Numbered from the stretch's first letter, positions 33,521 through 42,245 are shown. The stretch is DNA of 52,074 bases from Rhizobium sullae (GCF_900169785.1 NZ_FWER01000038.1:1-52074), one strand, 5' to 3'. Translations and numbers: made by a program. Notes: generated by a model from the letters alone, not told the origin.

Positions 33521-34030
33521 TCATGCGCCGGGCAATATCGACTTACCATAGCCGTCGAGCAGATCTGCGACGTCCTTGAGCATGGCCGTCAGTAGCTTTG
33601 TTCCGCTGATCGCAATCGCGAGGTCCGCACGCTCGAACAGGGCAATGCAGATCTCGCCGGGATCGTGCCTCGATTGGTAGGCGATGCCATCCGGACTGTC
33701 CGGATGATCCCAAAGTGCATCGGCCCATAGCCCGCGTGGCTCATACGGACCCGTCGAAATCGCATTATCCGTGCCGAGCGCCTGCAATCCCGTCCCGTGC
33801 ATGCGCACGATGCGAAGTTCCCTTTGGGAGCTGAGTTCAGTTGCAGCCCGATCTGTGATCTCCGTTGCAGCCACCATCAGGCGCTGTGGATTGCGCAGGA
33901 TCGTCTCTGCCAGTGCGCCGCTTCGGGTCATTCCGACATAGAGAACCCCGAAACGGCCGCTCACGCTGTCGAAGCGGTTGGTTGGAGCGATGCCTTTCCC
34001 CGGTCCGAAGAAGATCGGGGAGAACGTCAA
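33521..34030 (-). CDS. RES-domain toxin-like protein, 5' end damaged
   Basis: A 169-aa frame with clear RES (NAD-degrading toxin) motifs: FFGPGKGIAPTNRFDSVSGRFGVLYVG, AETILRNPQR, STGPYEPRGLWADALWDHP, GIAYQSRHDPGEICIALFERA. The frame starts at TTG, but the family residues LLHRIHRL lie upstream of it in the same frame, where no start codon exists before a stop. Either an unusual start is used or the gene was truncated when it joined the RelE remnant. No RES antitoxin is present. Confidence 0.7.
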   Translation of the reverse strand: MTFSPIFFGPGKGIAPTNRFDSVSGRFGVLYVGMTRSGALAETILRNPQRLMVAATEITDRAATELSSQRELRIVRMHGTGLQALGTDNAISTGPYEPRGLWADALWDHPDSPDGIAYQSRHDPGEICIALFERADLAIAISGTKLLTAMLKDVADLLDGYGKSILPGA

Positions 34031-34179
34031 ACGGTGGATGCGATGAAGAAGCTGTCCGCCGTGGGATTGTAAGCCAGATAGTCCACCAGCAAGGCGCGCT
34101 CGTCATCACTCATGAGCTTGCGGGTCGCTGACAGAAACTCCGGCGTTTCCACGACGCTGACGGGAACCATTTTCACCAT
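34027..34179 (-). pseudogene. RelE/HigB-type toxin, N-terminal fragment
   Basis: 50 codons: MVKMVPVSVVETPEFLSATRKLMSDDERALLVDYLAYNPTA matches the first third of RelE/HigB-like toxins (VVETPEFL...LS.DER..LVDYLA.NP). It then diverges into SFFIASTV and a stop overlapping the RES frame. The catalytic C-terminal half is absent. Confidence 0.75.
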
Positions 34180-34202
34180 GGCTGAGCGCACTACTCCAAC
34201 GA

Positions 34203-34231
34203 GTCAGTCGACGCAATCAAACAGATGATCC
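34203..34231 (-). mobile_element. Possible third IS66 tail scrap
   Basis: The reverse complement GATCATCTGTTTGATTGCGTC parallels GATCATCCGATCAATTGCGTC in IS66 copy 2. The match is short and fused to the TraA remnant, so the call is tentative. Confidence 0.3.
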
Positions 34232-34243
34232 AATGGATTATAT

Positions 34244-34445
34244 TCCGGCGCCTCGCCGCATGAGGCAGCACGCGTTCCAACTGCCGCGTGCCCACTATGC
34301 CCGCCTTATCGATGACCAGCACATCGCGTGTGAGCATGTCGCGGCCCTGTCTCCACCCATGCTCCATGCTGGGATGGTGCGTGACGCAATACCCGATCCG
34401 CTTTCGAGATTTTCCGCCACGATGCCGGGCAGCACCGCGCCCCGC
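34244..34445 (-). pseudogene. traA: TraA conjugative relaxase/helicase fragment
   Basis: Minus-strand translation gives GIVAENLESGSGIASRTI and, in another frame, RDMLTRDVLVIDKAGIVGTRQLERVLPHAA. These are adjacent parts of the Ti-type TraA helicase domain (GIAAENLE.GSGIASRT...DVLVIDEAGMVGTRQ.ERVL.HA). At least one frameshift and loss of both ends make it a pseudogene. The rest of 34446-34723 has no clear gene. Confidence 0.7.
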
Positions 34446-34723
34446 CCGGCAAACGCCGGATCAGGTTTACTTCAACGCGCTGACGCCAATGAAGGCCGCA
34501 GCAGAGTCGAGGCGGAAATCCACTTACCAAAACGCGCGAAAGTGTTCAGACAACCGAACCACCTCTGCCGTCATCGAATCTGCGGCAACCCTTGCGCCGA
34601 AATTGATGGTGCCCGCATTGACGGGAATCGAACCGCGGCCCCTCGCCTTGGACAAACCGCGGCACCGTCGCAGATACGCCAATAGCGCAAGTATGCGCGG
34701 CACCTTCTCACAAAGCAGCTCAT

Positions 34724-35794
34724 TCATCTCGGACAGGGTATAAGCGCAGTCCTCCGTCCGTCGAGTATTTCCTCAGCGGTGAGGCGACCGATTAGCGGGG
34801 CTAGAATGATGCCGGGATGGCCCGCCGCGACATAGAGGCCGTCAACTTGTGGCAAAAAGCCAAGGCGTGGCAAGCCGTCAGCGAAAATCGGACGGTCACC
34901 GACTTCAGCGCTTGTAAGCATTACCTCGTCAGGTAAATTCAGCTCGTCTCTCATCACTTCCAAGGTGCGCTCTCCAATCACATGAGGGCCATTCTCGGCG
35001 CCATCGGCGACAAAGGATTTTGCGACTAAGAGCGTGTTGTCGCTGGCTTGGCGAACTTCTAGGCGCGGGCCACGTAGGATATGGTTGATGACGGGCACCC
35101 TACAGGCATAGCGGAGGAGCAACGCCGGAGAGGTCGCAACGCTGGTGTCAATGCCGAGCCCACCCGCAAGTACATTGATGCCGCTTCCGGCAGCCACTAC
35201 AACGACGTCGGCCTTGAGGGTGTCATCCGAAACCCTTATCCCGGCTACCCGACCGTTTGTGGTTTCGATAGCGGCGACCTTCCCGTCAAACCGGACCGAG
35301 GCACCGGCCGCAACAGCGGTGGTGACAAAGGTTCCAGCCAGCTGGGCTGGGTCGAGAGCGAGGTCGTTGCGGGAGAAGACGGCATATTCCGGCGCCCGAC
35401 GCAGTCTCGGCTCCCATTCGGCGACGACACTACCTTTCAAAAGTTCGACATCCTCACCTGCACGGTGGTGGAGATCGGCAAGTTGCTCGGTCTGTTGTGA
35501 CGTCGCTCTCCATAACAGCGAGCCAGCGCGGGCGAGGGCCACGGCTTCCGGCAAGGCAGCTTTCAGATGCTGATACTCGGCAATTGCCTCTCGCCAGAGA
35601 GCGTAGCTGGTATCGCCGGGTGTACCATTGATAACGTTGATCCAACCAAAGGCGCGACCTGTCACGCCAGAAGCCGGCTTCGGACCCTCATCCAGAAGCA
35701 GCACATCCGCACCCCGGATGGCAAGGTTATAGGTGATGGCGGAACCGAGTATACCTGCACCAATGACGACAATACGTGGTTGGTGCAACACCAT
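34724..35794 (-). CDS. FAD-dependent D-amino-acid-oxidase-family oxidoreductase
   Basis: A 356-aa DAO-family enzyme. The N-terminal Rossmann motif is IVVIGAGILGSAITYNLAIRGADVLLLDEG, and the C-terminal FAD-contacting part reads GLYVAAGHPGIILAPLIGRLTAEEIL. The ATG-proximal region has no strong Shine-Dalgarno. Likely substrate is an amine or amino acid such as glycine, sarcosine or a D-amino acid. It is flanked by pseudogenes but appears intact. Confidence 0.88.
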   Translation of the reverse strand: MVLHQPRIVVIGAGILGSAITYNLAIRGADVLLLDEGPKPASGVTGRAFGWINVINGTPGDTSYALWREAIAEYQHLKAALPEAVALARAGSLLWRATSQQTEQLADLHHRAGEDVELLKGSVVAEWEPRLRRAPEYAVFSRNDLALDPAQLAGTFVTTAVAAGASVRFDGKVAAIETTNGRVAGIRVSDDTLKADVVVVAAGSGINVLAGGLGIDTSVATSPALLLRYACRVPVINHILRGPRLEVRQASDNTLLVAKSFVADGAENGPHVIGERTLEVMRDELNLPDEVMLTSAEVGDRPIFADGLPRLGFLPQVDGLYVAAGHPGIILAPLIGRLTAEEILDGRRTALIPCPR

Positions 35795-35984
35795 GGAACG
35801 ACCTCAAAGTGAGCGGAAGTGGCCGTGGGACTGGTACGCATCGTGCGTGACGATGACATGACAAGGAGCGCGAGATGCGCAGAACCAATAGCGCGCGCCA
35901 CCTATCGTTGCGCAAAATCACCAACTTGGGCGGGTCTCACGTCCGCTTCGGGCCCTATGGCCGATTGACCGCCAGTCTTTGAGG

Positions 35985-36394
35985 GAGATAGATCCTCGAC
36001 CCCTAATTCGAAGCGCTCGGCATACTGAACCGGAGGTGGAACTCAGTCAGCGCCGAGGATACCTTCGTCGAGGACATTGACGACATCGCCGTTGCGACGG
36101 GGGAGATGAAGCCCCTTACAGAGAAGGTTGAGGCGCCTGCGAGGTGCAGGGGTCAGCGGCAAGACGGTGACCGTGAAAATTAGGTGCTCGGATCTTGTTC
36201 AGGCGGCGCGCAATCGAACAGGCACGGTGGCCTTCGCAAACACGGCAGATATGTTCGACGCAACGTCAGGAATGCTGCCAACTGTCTATCCGTTCAAGCG
36301 ATCCATGCGTTTGTTGGGTGTAATGATATCCTCCCTGAGTAACAACCAGAGTGATGCAGATCCAAGACAGCTGCAACTCGATCTCGGTCTTTCG
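35985..36394 (+). pseudogene. dinB: DNA polymerase IV (DinB) C-terminal remnant
   Basis: SVSAEDTFVEDIDDIAVATGEMKPLTEKV in one frame and GVSGKTVTVKIRCSDLVQAARNRTGT, RLLGVMISSL, QLQLDLGL in the next match the end of the catalytic part and little-finger domain of Y-family DinB. A frameshift lies near 36130. The polymerase N-terminal two thirds are missing and no stop separates the tail from the transpeptidase frame. Bases 35795-35984 hold no recognisable gene. Confidence 0.75.
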
Positions 36395-36478
36395 GAAGGA
36401 GACAAATTTTCGGTTGTGGCAAATGAAAAATCTGATTTACTGACACTTCGCTGCTTGGCTCTCAGGGGGATATTGCCG

Positions 36479-37153
36479 ATGGTGCGGACGCGCAGGGATA
36501 TTTTGCTTGGTGGTTTGGCGTTACTTGGCACCGGCGCGGTGCAGAAACCGGCGCTCGCCCTGGCCTCTTCCTATTTTGCCGGCACCGCCGTCGACAATGG
36601 GGTGACGTTCCGAAAGACCAACTTCGCCGAGATCGACAAGCAATGGCACCGCCAGGTTGTCAAATATTTCAGCAGTGAGCCGGTCGGCACCGTTGTTGTC
36701 GATACAAGGCACCATTTTCTCTACGTCATCATGGAGAACAAGACAGCCATCCGCTACGGCGTCGGCGTCGGCCGCGAGGGCTTCAAATGGTTTGGCCGCG
36801 CCACGATCGACCGTAAATCGCTTTGGCCGCGCTGGACGCCGCCACCGGAGATGCGCAAGCGCCATCCCGAACTGCCCGAATTCGTGGCGGGAGGCTCGCC
36901 GAAGAATCCACTCGGCCCCCGCGCCATGTACCTGCTTCGCGACGGCGCCGACACCGGCTATCGCTTCCATGGCACGCTTGAGCCGGGAAGCATAGGTAAG
37001 GATGCCTCCAGCGGCTGTATCCGCATGTTCAACGAAGACGCCATCGATCTTTACCAGCGTTGCCCCGTCGGCACCGCCGTGCAAGTCTTGCCGCATATTG
37101 CCGACCAGGCTGAAAATGCCGCTCAGGTCAGCGTAACAACCCCGGTCGAATGA
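36479..37153 (+). CDS. L,D-transpeptidase (YkuD/ErfK type)
   Basis: 224 aa from MVRTRRDILLGG, a twin-arginine-like export signal; AGGGGGA lies 8 nt upstream. The YkuD domain contains GVGVGREGFKWFG, YRFHGT (H164) and SSGCIRM with catalytic C180. It crosslinks peptidoglycan or anchors lipoprotein in the periplasm. The open frame extends in phase back through the dinB remnant to 36128, but the signal sequence argues for the start given. It is followed by an OmpA-like lipoprotein. Confidence 0.9.
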   Translation: MVRTRRDILLGGLALLGTGAVQKPALALASSYFAGTAVDNGVTFRKTNFAEIDKQWHRQVVKYFSSEPVGTVVVDTRHHFLYVIMENKTAIRYGVGVGREGFKWFGRATIDRKSLWPRWTPPPEMRKRHPELPEFVAGGSPKNPLGPRAMYLLRDGADTGYRFHGTLEPGSIGKDASSGCIRMFNEDAIDLYQRCPVGTAVQVLPHIADQAENAAQVSVTTPVE

Positions 37154-37166
37154 GGAATACCACCTG

Positions 37167-37703
37167 ATGTCTCCTACGACCGGATACGCGGGACGCCTTG
37201 TGGCCGCGGCCATGCTCCTGGCGCTCGCCGCCTGCACCACCACCGATATCGCCTCCGTGGAAGAACCTGCTGCGGCACCAATGACCGGTCAAACCAACGA
37301 TCCAGCGCCCGGTTTCGAGAACATCACGGCTGGCAGCGAAGAGGATTTTATCCTCAATATCGGCCGACGGATCTACTTCACGCAGGACTCTGCTGCGCTC
37401 GATTCCGTCGCCATGGCAACGTTGGATAACCAAGCCACTTGGCTCAACAAGAACCCGACTTGGCTGCTCAAGCTGCAGGGATTTGCCGACGATTCCGGTT
37501 CCGCATCTAAAATGGAGGTGCTGTCGCAGCAGCGCGCCGATGCGGCGATGGCCTATCTCGCCTCGAAGGGCGTGGACGCCAGGCGAATGTGGGCCAAGGG
37601 TTACGGCAAAGACCGCGACGTCCGCGACTGCACGGAGCGCTCGTGCAAGGTGCAGAACCGGCGCGTCGTTTCCAATCTGCGCAGCCAGCGTGAGGGAGTC
37701 TGA
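37167..37703 (+). CDS. OmpA/Pal-like peptidoglycan-associated lipoprotein
   Basis: 178 aa with a lipobox LALAAC (acylated C23) and a C-terminal OmpA domain. RRIYFTQDSAALDSVAMATLD, LQGFADDSGSASKMEVLSQQRADAAMAYLASKGVD and KGYGKDRDV lead to the NRRV arginine motif. It binds peptidoglycan at the outer membrane. It is 13 nt downstream of the L,D-transpeptidase, suggesting a joint envelope role. Confidence 0.88.
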   Translation: MSPTTGYAGRLVAAAMLLALAACTTTDIASVEEPAAAPMTGQTNDPAPGFENITAGSEEDFILNIGRRIYFTQDSAALDSVAMATLDNQATWLNKNPTWLLKLQGFADDSGSASKMEVLSQQRADAAMAYLASKGVDARRMWAKGYGKDRDVRDCTERSCKVQNRRVVSNLRSQREGV

Positions 37704-37794
37704 TCGCAAACGGGTCTCGCCTTGCGGCCGGACTCTTCACCCGCGGCCGCTTGGCGTTTCCACAGGTAGAAAAAAACGGACGATCTGCCCAGGC

Positions 37795-38040
37795 TCAAGC
37801 ATCGTCGCCCTGAATAATTTCCTCAAGACCGGTCATAAGTTCCTCGTGGATGTCTTCGGGAGCATCCATCAGGCCGTATGCAACGGTATGGGAACGACCG
37901 ATGAGCTTACGGTATTGTTCAGCGGTAAGGATGACGAGCTTGTCCTTACCGCGCTTCGTCAGGGTGACAGGTTCGACCAAAGCCGCCTCGAGGATTTCCC
38001 CCGAAGCGCGGTTCATATCTGAGAAGGTGAATTGCTTCAT
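37795..38040 (-). CDS. Phd/YefM-family antitoxin
   Basis: 81 aa: MKQFTFSDMNRASGEILEAALVEPVTLTKRGKDKLVILTAEQYRKLIG, the N-terminal DNA-binding Phd/YefM fold (DMNR..G..L..A...PV.LTKRGK). The C-terminal tail EDIHEELMTGLEEIIQ would neutralise a toxin. No toxin gene is found downstream before the convergent lipoprotein gene, so it appears to be an orphan. Confidence 0.85.
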   Translation of the reverse strand: MKQFTFSDMNRASGEILEAALVEPVTLTKRGKDKLVILTAEQYRKLIGRSHTVAYGLMDAPEDIHEELMTGLEEIIQGDDA

Positions 38041-38125
38041 GGCCCTACGTCTCTCTATTGAATTACCTATACTACGTATTCTATGCAGTCGGAGTGGCGA
38101 TGGTGCCCGTCGTTTGCCACCTAAA

Positions 38126-38350
38126 TCAAAGATCTTCGGCAGGCGTATGAAAGCCCGCTAACCACGGAAGCCGCTCGTCAAATGAGGTCCGAAGGATGAT
38201 AGCGGCGCCGTCCGTCCCTTCCAGATTCAGACGCGTTTGATAAAGGGCATAAGAGCTTTCCGTTTCGTTGTGGCTGCGGAGGCCACATTCGGCTACGGTC
38301 CCAAAAGCGCGAGTGTCAATTCTTTTATTCTGCCGGCGCGTCCTGCACAT
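38126..38350 (-). CDS. Possible small hypothetical protein
   Basis: A 74-codon frame overlapping the 3' end of the histidine phosphatase gene by 26 nt. The C-terminal half, ESSYALYQTRLNLEGTDGAAIILRTSFDERLPWLAGFHTPAEDL, has protein-like composition, while the first 20 residues do not. I cannot name a family. It may be a remnant; otherwise 38041-38324 has no gene. Confidence 0.35.
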   Translation of the reverse strand: MCRTRRQNKRIDTRAFGTVAECGLRSHNETESSYALYQTRLNLEGTDGAAIILRTSFDERLPWLAGFHTPAEDL

Positions 38351-38909
38351 TTATAGCCGTCATCTCGTTGCCGTTCAGCACAATGGCGGTTGGCATAGAT
38401 AAGCTTCGCCAGAACGCCGGCGGATCGACCCTGAGAACCCGCGCAGCGTAGATCGATATGGCAGTGCCATGCGATACGACCATGAGGTCGCCACTACCAG
38501 CTTGGGGCATTCTGGCTCGAGCGACCGCCTGGTCCATTCTATTGAAAACGGCATCTGCGCTTTCGTCACCAAATATGAGTTGGTGAGGATTCTCCAAGAG
38601 CCTGGTGATGCCTGCATCAAAATCAGCTCGCGCAATATATCCCACCTTGGATCGGCCGTGTTCCCGCAAGTCGGGATCAATAAGGATCGGGAGACCCAAA
38701 CGATCAGCAATCAAGGTCGCAGTTTGATGCGCTTTCTTTTCAGGACTGCTGAGTATTTTCTTGACGCTGAAGCCGGAGAGGTATTTTGCGAGCTTAATCG
38801 CGGCTGCCTCACCGGCTGCACTGAGCTTCCAATCTATCGATGGCGTATTCTCTTCAATGAAGGGGATGCTATGACGAATGAGAACAATCCGAGACAATCG
38901 CAATTCCAA
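38325..38909 (-). CDS. Histidine phosphatase family protein
   Basis: A 194-aa phosphoglycerate-mutase-like phosphatase. The catalytic histidine is in VLIRHSIP, where the usual RHG is RHS; a second histidine is in VVSHGTAISIY, and SSPEKKAHQTATLIA is the family helix with the second arginine position replaced by lysine. The start seems to be TTG. Substrate unknown. Confidence 0.85.
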   Translation of the reverse strand: MELRLSRIVLIRHSIPFIEENTPSIDWKLSAAGEAAAIKLAKYLSGFSVKKILSSPEKKAHQTATLIADRLGLPILIDPDLREHGRSKVGYIARADFDAGITRLLENPHQLIFGDESADAVFNRMDQAVARARMPQAGSGDLMVVSHGTAISIYAARVLRVDPPAFWRSLSMPTAIVLNGNEMTAINVQDAPAE

Positions 38910-38952
38910 TACCGACCCGTCTTTGGTTGGCTTTCAGGCTAGCCGCATCGCG

Positions 38953-39450
38953 TCATCCGCCATTCAGTCGCACGACCAGTTCGTCAACGGCAGCCTCCAC
39001 GGTTTTCGACGCGCTATCGATGACAATCGGGCCGTGCCATTCGTCATACGCTCTTTCGGAAACTTCTTGCCATGTCGGCTTCACGAAACCTTCGACGTCG
39101 GTGACGCGTGTTTCAACACGCTTGCGGTGCTCCGCTTCATCTGAGCATACCACCTCGACCTCGACCGCCGTCACGCCAGCAGCTTGCGCGACTGCAAGCC
39201 AAGATACTCGGGTTATTTGGAGGGGATTGACGGAGTCCGCGATGACCGTTCTGCCGAGGGCCAGATTATCTCCAGCAATGCCGTAAGCAACGATGTAGCC
39301 TGCAGGTCCGACGTCATCTGCCACTCCGGAAGCGCGGATTGCTTGCTCGATGGTATCGACGCGCACATGGATAGCACTCAGCCGCTGCGCCAAAGCGCGG
39401 GCAATCGTCGTCTTTCCACTGCCAGGCAGACCGCCGAAGATAATGAGCAT
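38953..39450 (-). CDS. AAA/zeta-like P-loop kinase
   Basis: 165 aa from MLIIFGGLPGSGKTTIARALAQRL, whose P-loop is GLPGSGKTT; the longer frame to 39489 lacks support. VRVDTIEQAIR and VIADSVNPLQITR are the substrate-side motifs of small kinases of the AAA_33 type. Chemical role unknown; relatives often phosphorylate small molecules or aminoglycosides. It is a single gene facing the same way as its neighbours. Confidence 0.82.
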   Translation of the reverse strand: MLIIFGGLPGSGKTTIARALAQRLSAIHVRVDTIEQAIRASGVADDVGPAGYIVAYGIAGDNLALGRTVIADSVNPLQITRVSWLAVAQAAGVTAVEVEVVCSDEAEHRKRVETRVTDVEGFVKPTWQEVSERAYDEWHGPIVIDSASKTVEAAVDELVVRLNGG

Positions 39451-39571
39451 GAGGTGACCGTGGAATAGGTTGCCGTAAATTCCCGTCAAAACTCAGCTTA
39501 CCGACTTCCAGCGCACGATCAACGACCGAATTCACGTGATGAGGACGGCCATTCATCGACTTAGCGAGCCG

Positions 39572-40314
39572 TCACTCGCCACAAGGGATATCGAAAAACA
39601 GCAGTCCCGGTTCGCCAAGAGAAAGCTGCGCCACAACTTGGCCTTCCGGGTTCAGGATCGCCGTTGGTCCCCAGGCAATACGCCCGTCACGCTCGCCGGT
39701 CACATCTGAGGACACGAGCCACAACCCCGTCTCTCGGCAGCGATCACCTCGCACGGCACTGTGCAAATCCTTGAAAGTTTCCGCCTTTTGCCGTGGCATC
39801 ATGTTGTTTGCGCAGCAGACAATCAGCGATACTCCAAGTTCGGCGACCTTCCGCGCCGCCTCGGGAAAGTTAGTGTCGTGACAGACGTTAATCCCGAAAC
39901 GCAGGCCATCGACTTCGAAGACAGGCGTGTCATCTCCTGCGTCGAACACCGCCCGCTCGTCATCCAGAAGATGCTGCTTGCGACAGCGGCCGACAATGAC
40001 CCGCGTTTCACAACGACGGCGGTATTGAATATTCGCCCATCCTCTATTTCGATTAAGCCGAACACGATCATCGGCCGCGCGTTGGAGAGCCGTCGCAATA
40101 CGGAACCGAAGACGTCTGATCGAAGATCGACGGCGACCCGTCGGGCTGAGAGTTCGTCGGTCAGATAGCCCTGAAGAAAGCACTCCGGGAAGCAGATCAG
40201 AGACGTGTTGTTCTCCTCGGCCTGACCCACAGCATCAATCGCATGTTGGGTCGCAGCTTCAATCTGGTCTCGGAACTCAGGCGTCTGGGCCGCAGCAATC
40301 CGTACAGTCTTCAT
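39572..40314 (-). pseudogene. Carbon-nitrogen hydrolase broken by a frameshift
   Basis: The first part (start 40314, MKTVRIAAAQTPEF) reads LICFPECFLQGYLTDE (catalytic Glu) up to IFNTAVVVKRG. The frame then shifts near 39993-40008, and the other frame continues GRCRKQHLLDDERAVFDAG (catalytic Lys) and FGINVCHDTNFPEAAR (catalytic Cys) to SLGEPGLLFFDIP. All parts of a nitrilase-superfamily amidase are present, so a single-base indel or sequencing error explains the break. Confidence 0.88.
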
Positions 40315-40474
40315 GATGACAGGCCTCGCTCCACCTCCGGTACCCAAATGGCCCATCAACATTCCGATCGCGGATATTCACGCAAATGACACGATGGCAC
40401 TGATGTGGCCCCTTGCCAACGCACGACCCTTCTTTCAATGTATTTGCACGAGGCTTCCATAGACGAGGATCAAA

Positions 40475-40684
40475 ATGCCAACGGGAACCGTGAAGTTCTT
40501 CAACCAAGCCAAGGGCTTTGGCTTTATTCAGCCGGACGACGGATCGACCGACACGTTCGTTCATATCTCCGCCGTCGAGCGCTCGGGGCTTGCCAGCTTG
40601 AGCGAAGGTCAGAAGGTCAGCTACGAGATCGTTCAGGATCGCCGGTCAGGCAAATCGTCCGCCGAGAACCTGAAGGTCCTGTAG
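40475..40684 (+). CDS. Cold-shock protein, CspA family
   Basis: 69 aa with both RNA-binding motifs: GTVKFFNQAKGFGFIQPDDG (RNP1, KGFGFI) and DTFVHISAVERSGL (RNP2, VHIS). Single-stranded nucleic acid chaperone. A leader of about 110 nt upstream could carry thermoregulatory structure, not resolved here. Confidence 0.95.
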   Translation: MPTGTVKFFNQAKGFGFIQPDDGSTDTFVHISAVERSGLASLSEGQKVSYEIVQDRRSGKSSAENLKVL

Positions 40685-40706
40685 ATTTCAAATTGTTATC
40701 GGCGAT

Positions 40707-40916
40707 TTGCCGGTAACGCTCAGGGAGGCAGGCACGTCAGGAAAGAAGAAAGCTGCAAGCGCCAACGTTGTTCCTGCTCGCAAGCATCGCTTACGGCCGA
40801 AACGAGGTGTGCGCCGCGGCGTGCTCGTCAAGGCAAATCGTCAGATCGCACTGCTTGCTGCACTCGCGGCTCTGCTCTTCCTCTTTGTGCTCACGGTGGG
40901 CACACTTTTCGACTGA
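40707..40916 (+). CDS. Small basic protein with a C-terminal TM helix
   Basis: Up to 69 codons from TTG, 22 nt after the cold-shock gene. The N-terminal half is Lys/Arg-rich; the C-terminal half, NRQIALLAALAALLFLFVLTVGTLFD, is one TM helix. A GTG at codon 35 would give a 35-aa membrane peptide. No family is recognised; the 40917-41264 interval after it has no supported gene. Confidence 0.4.
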   Translation: MPVTLREAGTSGKKKAASANVVPARKHRLRPKRGVRRGVLVKANRQIALLAALAALLFLFVLTVGTLFD

Positions 40917-41264
40917 AATGGAGTGCGCCCCTGGGGGTGGGCAGATATCAGCCGCTGTTGCTAGTCTGCCGCTGATCCTCGAACTGGTGCGAGCTCAGGA
41001 ACATGTCGAGCCTGCCTGTGCACATTCGCTATCCTGAACGGGCGTTCCCGTACTGAGGCCGATGGCGCCGACCACCTCTCGACGGGGATGCCGCCGGCAA
41101 CGACGAGCAGGCGTCCGACAATGCTGGTGTTGATCCCGTAAGACGGTTTGCCTGACTGGCTCACATCCACATCGCCATAGCGCTCGGTGGTGCGCTTGGG
41201 TCCGGCGGCCCCACAGGCCTTGTCCTGTGCGATGATGGTGCTGGTCCTCGACGTCCTTTGTTCT

Positions 41265-42245
41265 CTAAGTTTTGCGAGGTTGACGGGAATAATCCCGCGG
41301 CGACTTCTCCGCCAGGAAAACAAGCGCCGCCGCGCCTGCCAGGCCCGAGTTCTGGCCCATTGCCGCCCGGACGATCTTCACGTCCCTAAAGGCCGGCATG
41401 GCCCATCTGGCAACATAGGCCTCGATTCCCGGATGAAGCCGGTCGAATTCATACGAGAGGCCCCCGCCCATTACAACGATGTCCGGGCTGAAGATATGGA
41501 TCAGGCTCATGATGCCCCGCCCCAGAATTTCCGCCTCCTCGTCGACCAACTGGTTCGCAACGCGGTCGCCCTGTCTTGCGGCAGCAAAGACATGCTGGCT
41601 GTCGATCGTGGCGCCGTCACGTCCCAGGACGGTCTCGCCGAATTCGATAGCCCGCATGCGCGCGCGCGATGTAAAGGCGGTTCCCGACCCGCAGGCTTCG
41701 AAGCATCCCCTGTTGCCGCAGGGACAAAGTGCGCCGTCGGGCATGACTGACATATGCCCGATATGGCCCGCCATGCCCTTGCGCCCGCGAAGCACCCGGC
41801 CGTCTGCGACAATTCCGCCGCCGATGCCGGTGCTGACCGTCAGATAGACCAGATTGTCGAGCGCCCTGCCCGCCCCAAAGCGCCATTCTCCGATCGCAGC
41901 CGCGATGCCATCGTTTTCGAGGCTGACGGGGAACGGGAAGCGTGCCTGCAACTTTGCCTTTAGCGGAAAGCCGGCAAAGCCGGCAAGCGTCGGCACGTCG
42001 CTTGCCACACCTGCGACTGTGTCGATCGGGCCCGGTGCGGAAACGCCGACACCAACCACCGACACCGTTGGAGATGCGGCAAGCAAGCCCTCGGCCAAGC
42101 CATGAATTTGAGACAGCACGCGTTCAGGACCGGCCGCCGCGTCTGTCCTGTCCTCTGCGCGGGCAAGAATATTGCCCTGCTCGTCGACGAGTGCGGCCCG
42201 AACCTGCGTTCCACCCAGGTCTATTCCAATGGCGATCTGCTTCAT
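41265..42245 (-). CDS. ROK-family sugar kinase
   Basis: A 326-aa ROK protein without a DNA-binding domain, hence a kinase. The ATP site is GIDLGGTQVRAAL, the catalytic region VSLENDGIAAAIGEW, and the zinc motif is CPCGNRGCFEACGSG, preceded by GHIGHMSV. It would phosphorylate a hexose or related sugar. It is the last gene of the operon with the RPE-like epimerase (15-nt gap). Confidence 0.92.
   Translation of the reverse strand: MKQIAIGIDLGGTQVRAALVDEQGNILARAEDRTDAAAGPERVLSQIHGLAEGLLAASPTVSVVGVGVSAPGPIDTVAGVASDVPTLAGFAGFPLKAKLQARFPFPVSLENDGIAAAIGEWRFGAGRALDNLVYLTVSTGIGGGIVADGRVLRGRKGMAGHIGHMSVMPDGALCPCGNRGCFEACGSGTAFTSRARMRAIEFGETVLGRDGATIDSQHVFAAARQGDRVANQLVDEEAEILGRGIMSLIHIFSPDIVVMGGGLSYEFDRLHPGIEAYVARWAMPAFRDVKIVRAAMGQNSGLAGAAALVFLAEKSPRDYSRQPRKT

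Noticed and set aside
34615..34660. tRNA-like T-loop on the minus strand (GCGGTTCGATTCCCG)
   Set aside because: The five-base T-stem does not pair, and no acceptor, D or anticodon arms can be folded around it.
40961..41323. 120-codon minus-strand frame between the small TM protein and the ROK gene
   Set aside because: It overlaps the ROK 3' end and shows no recognisable motif or conserved-looking composition.
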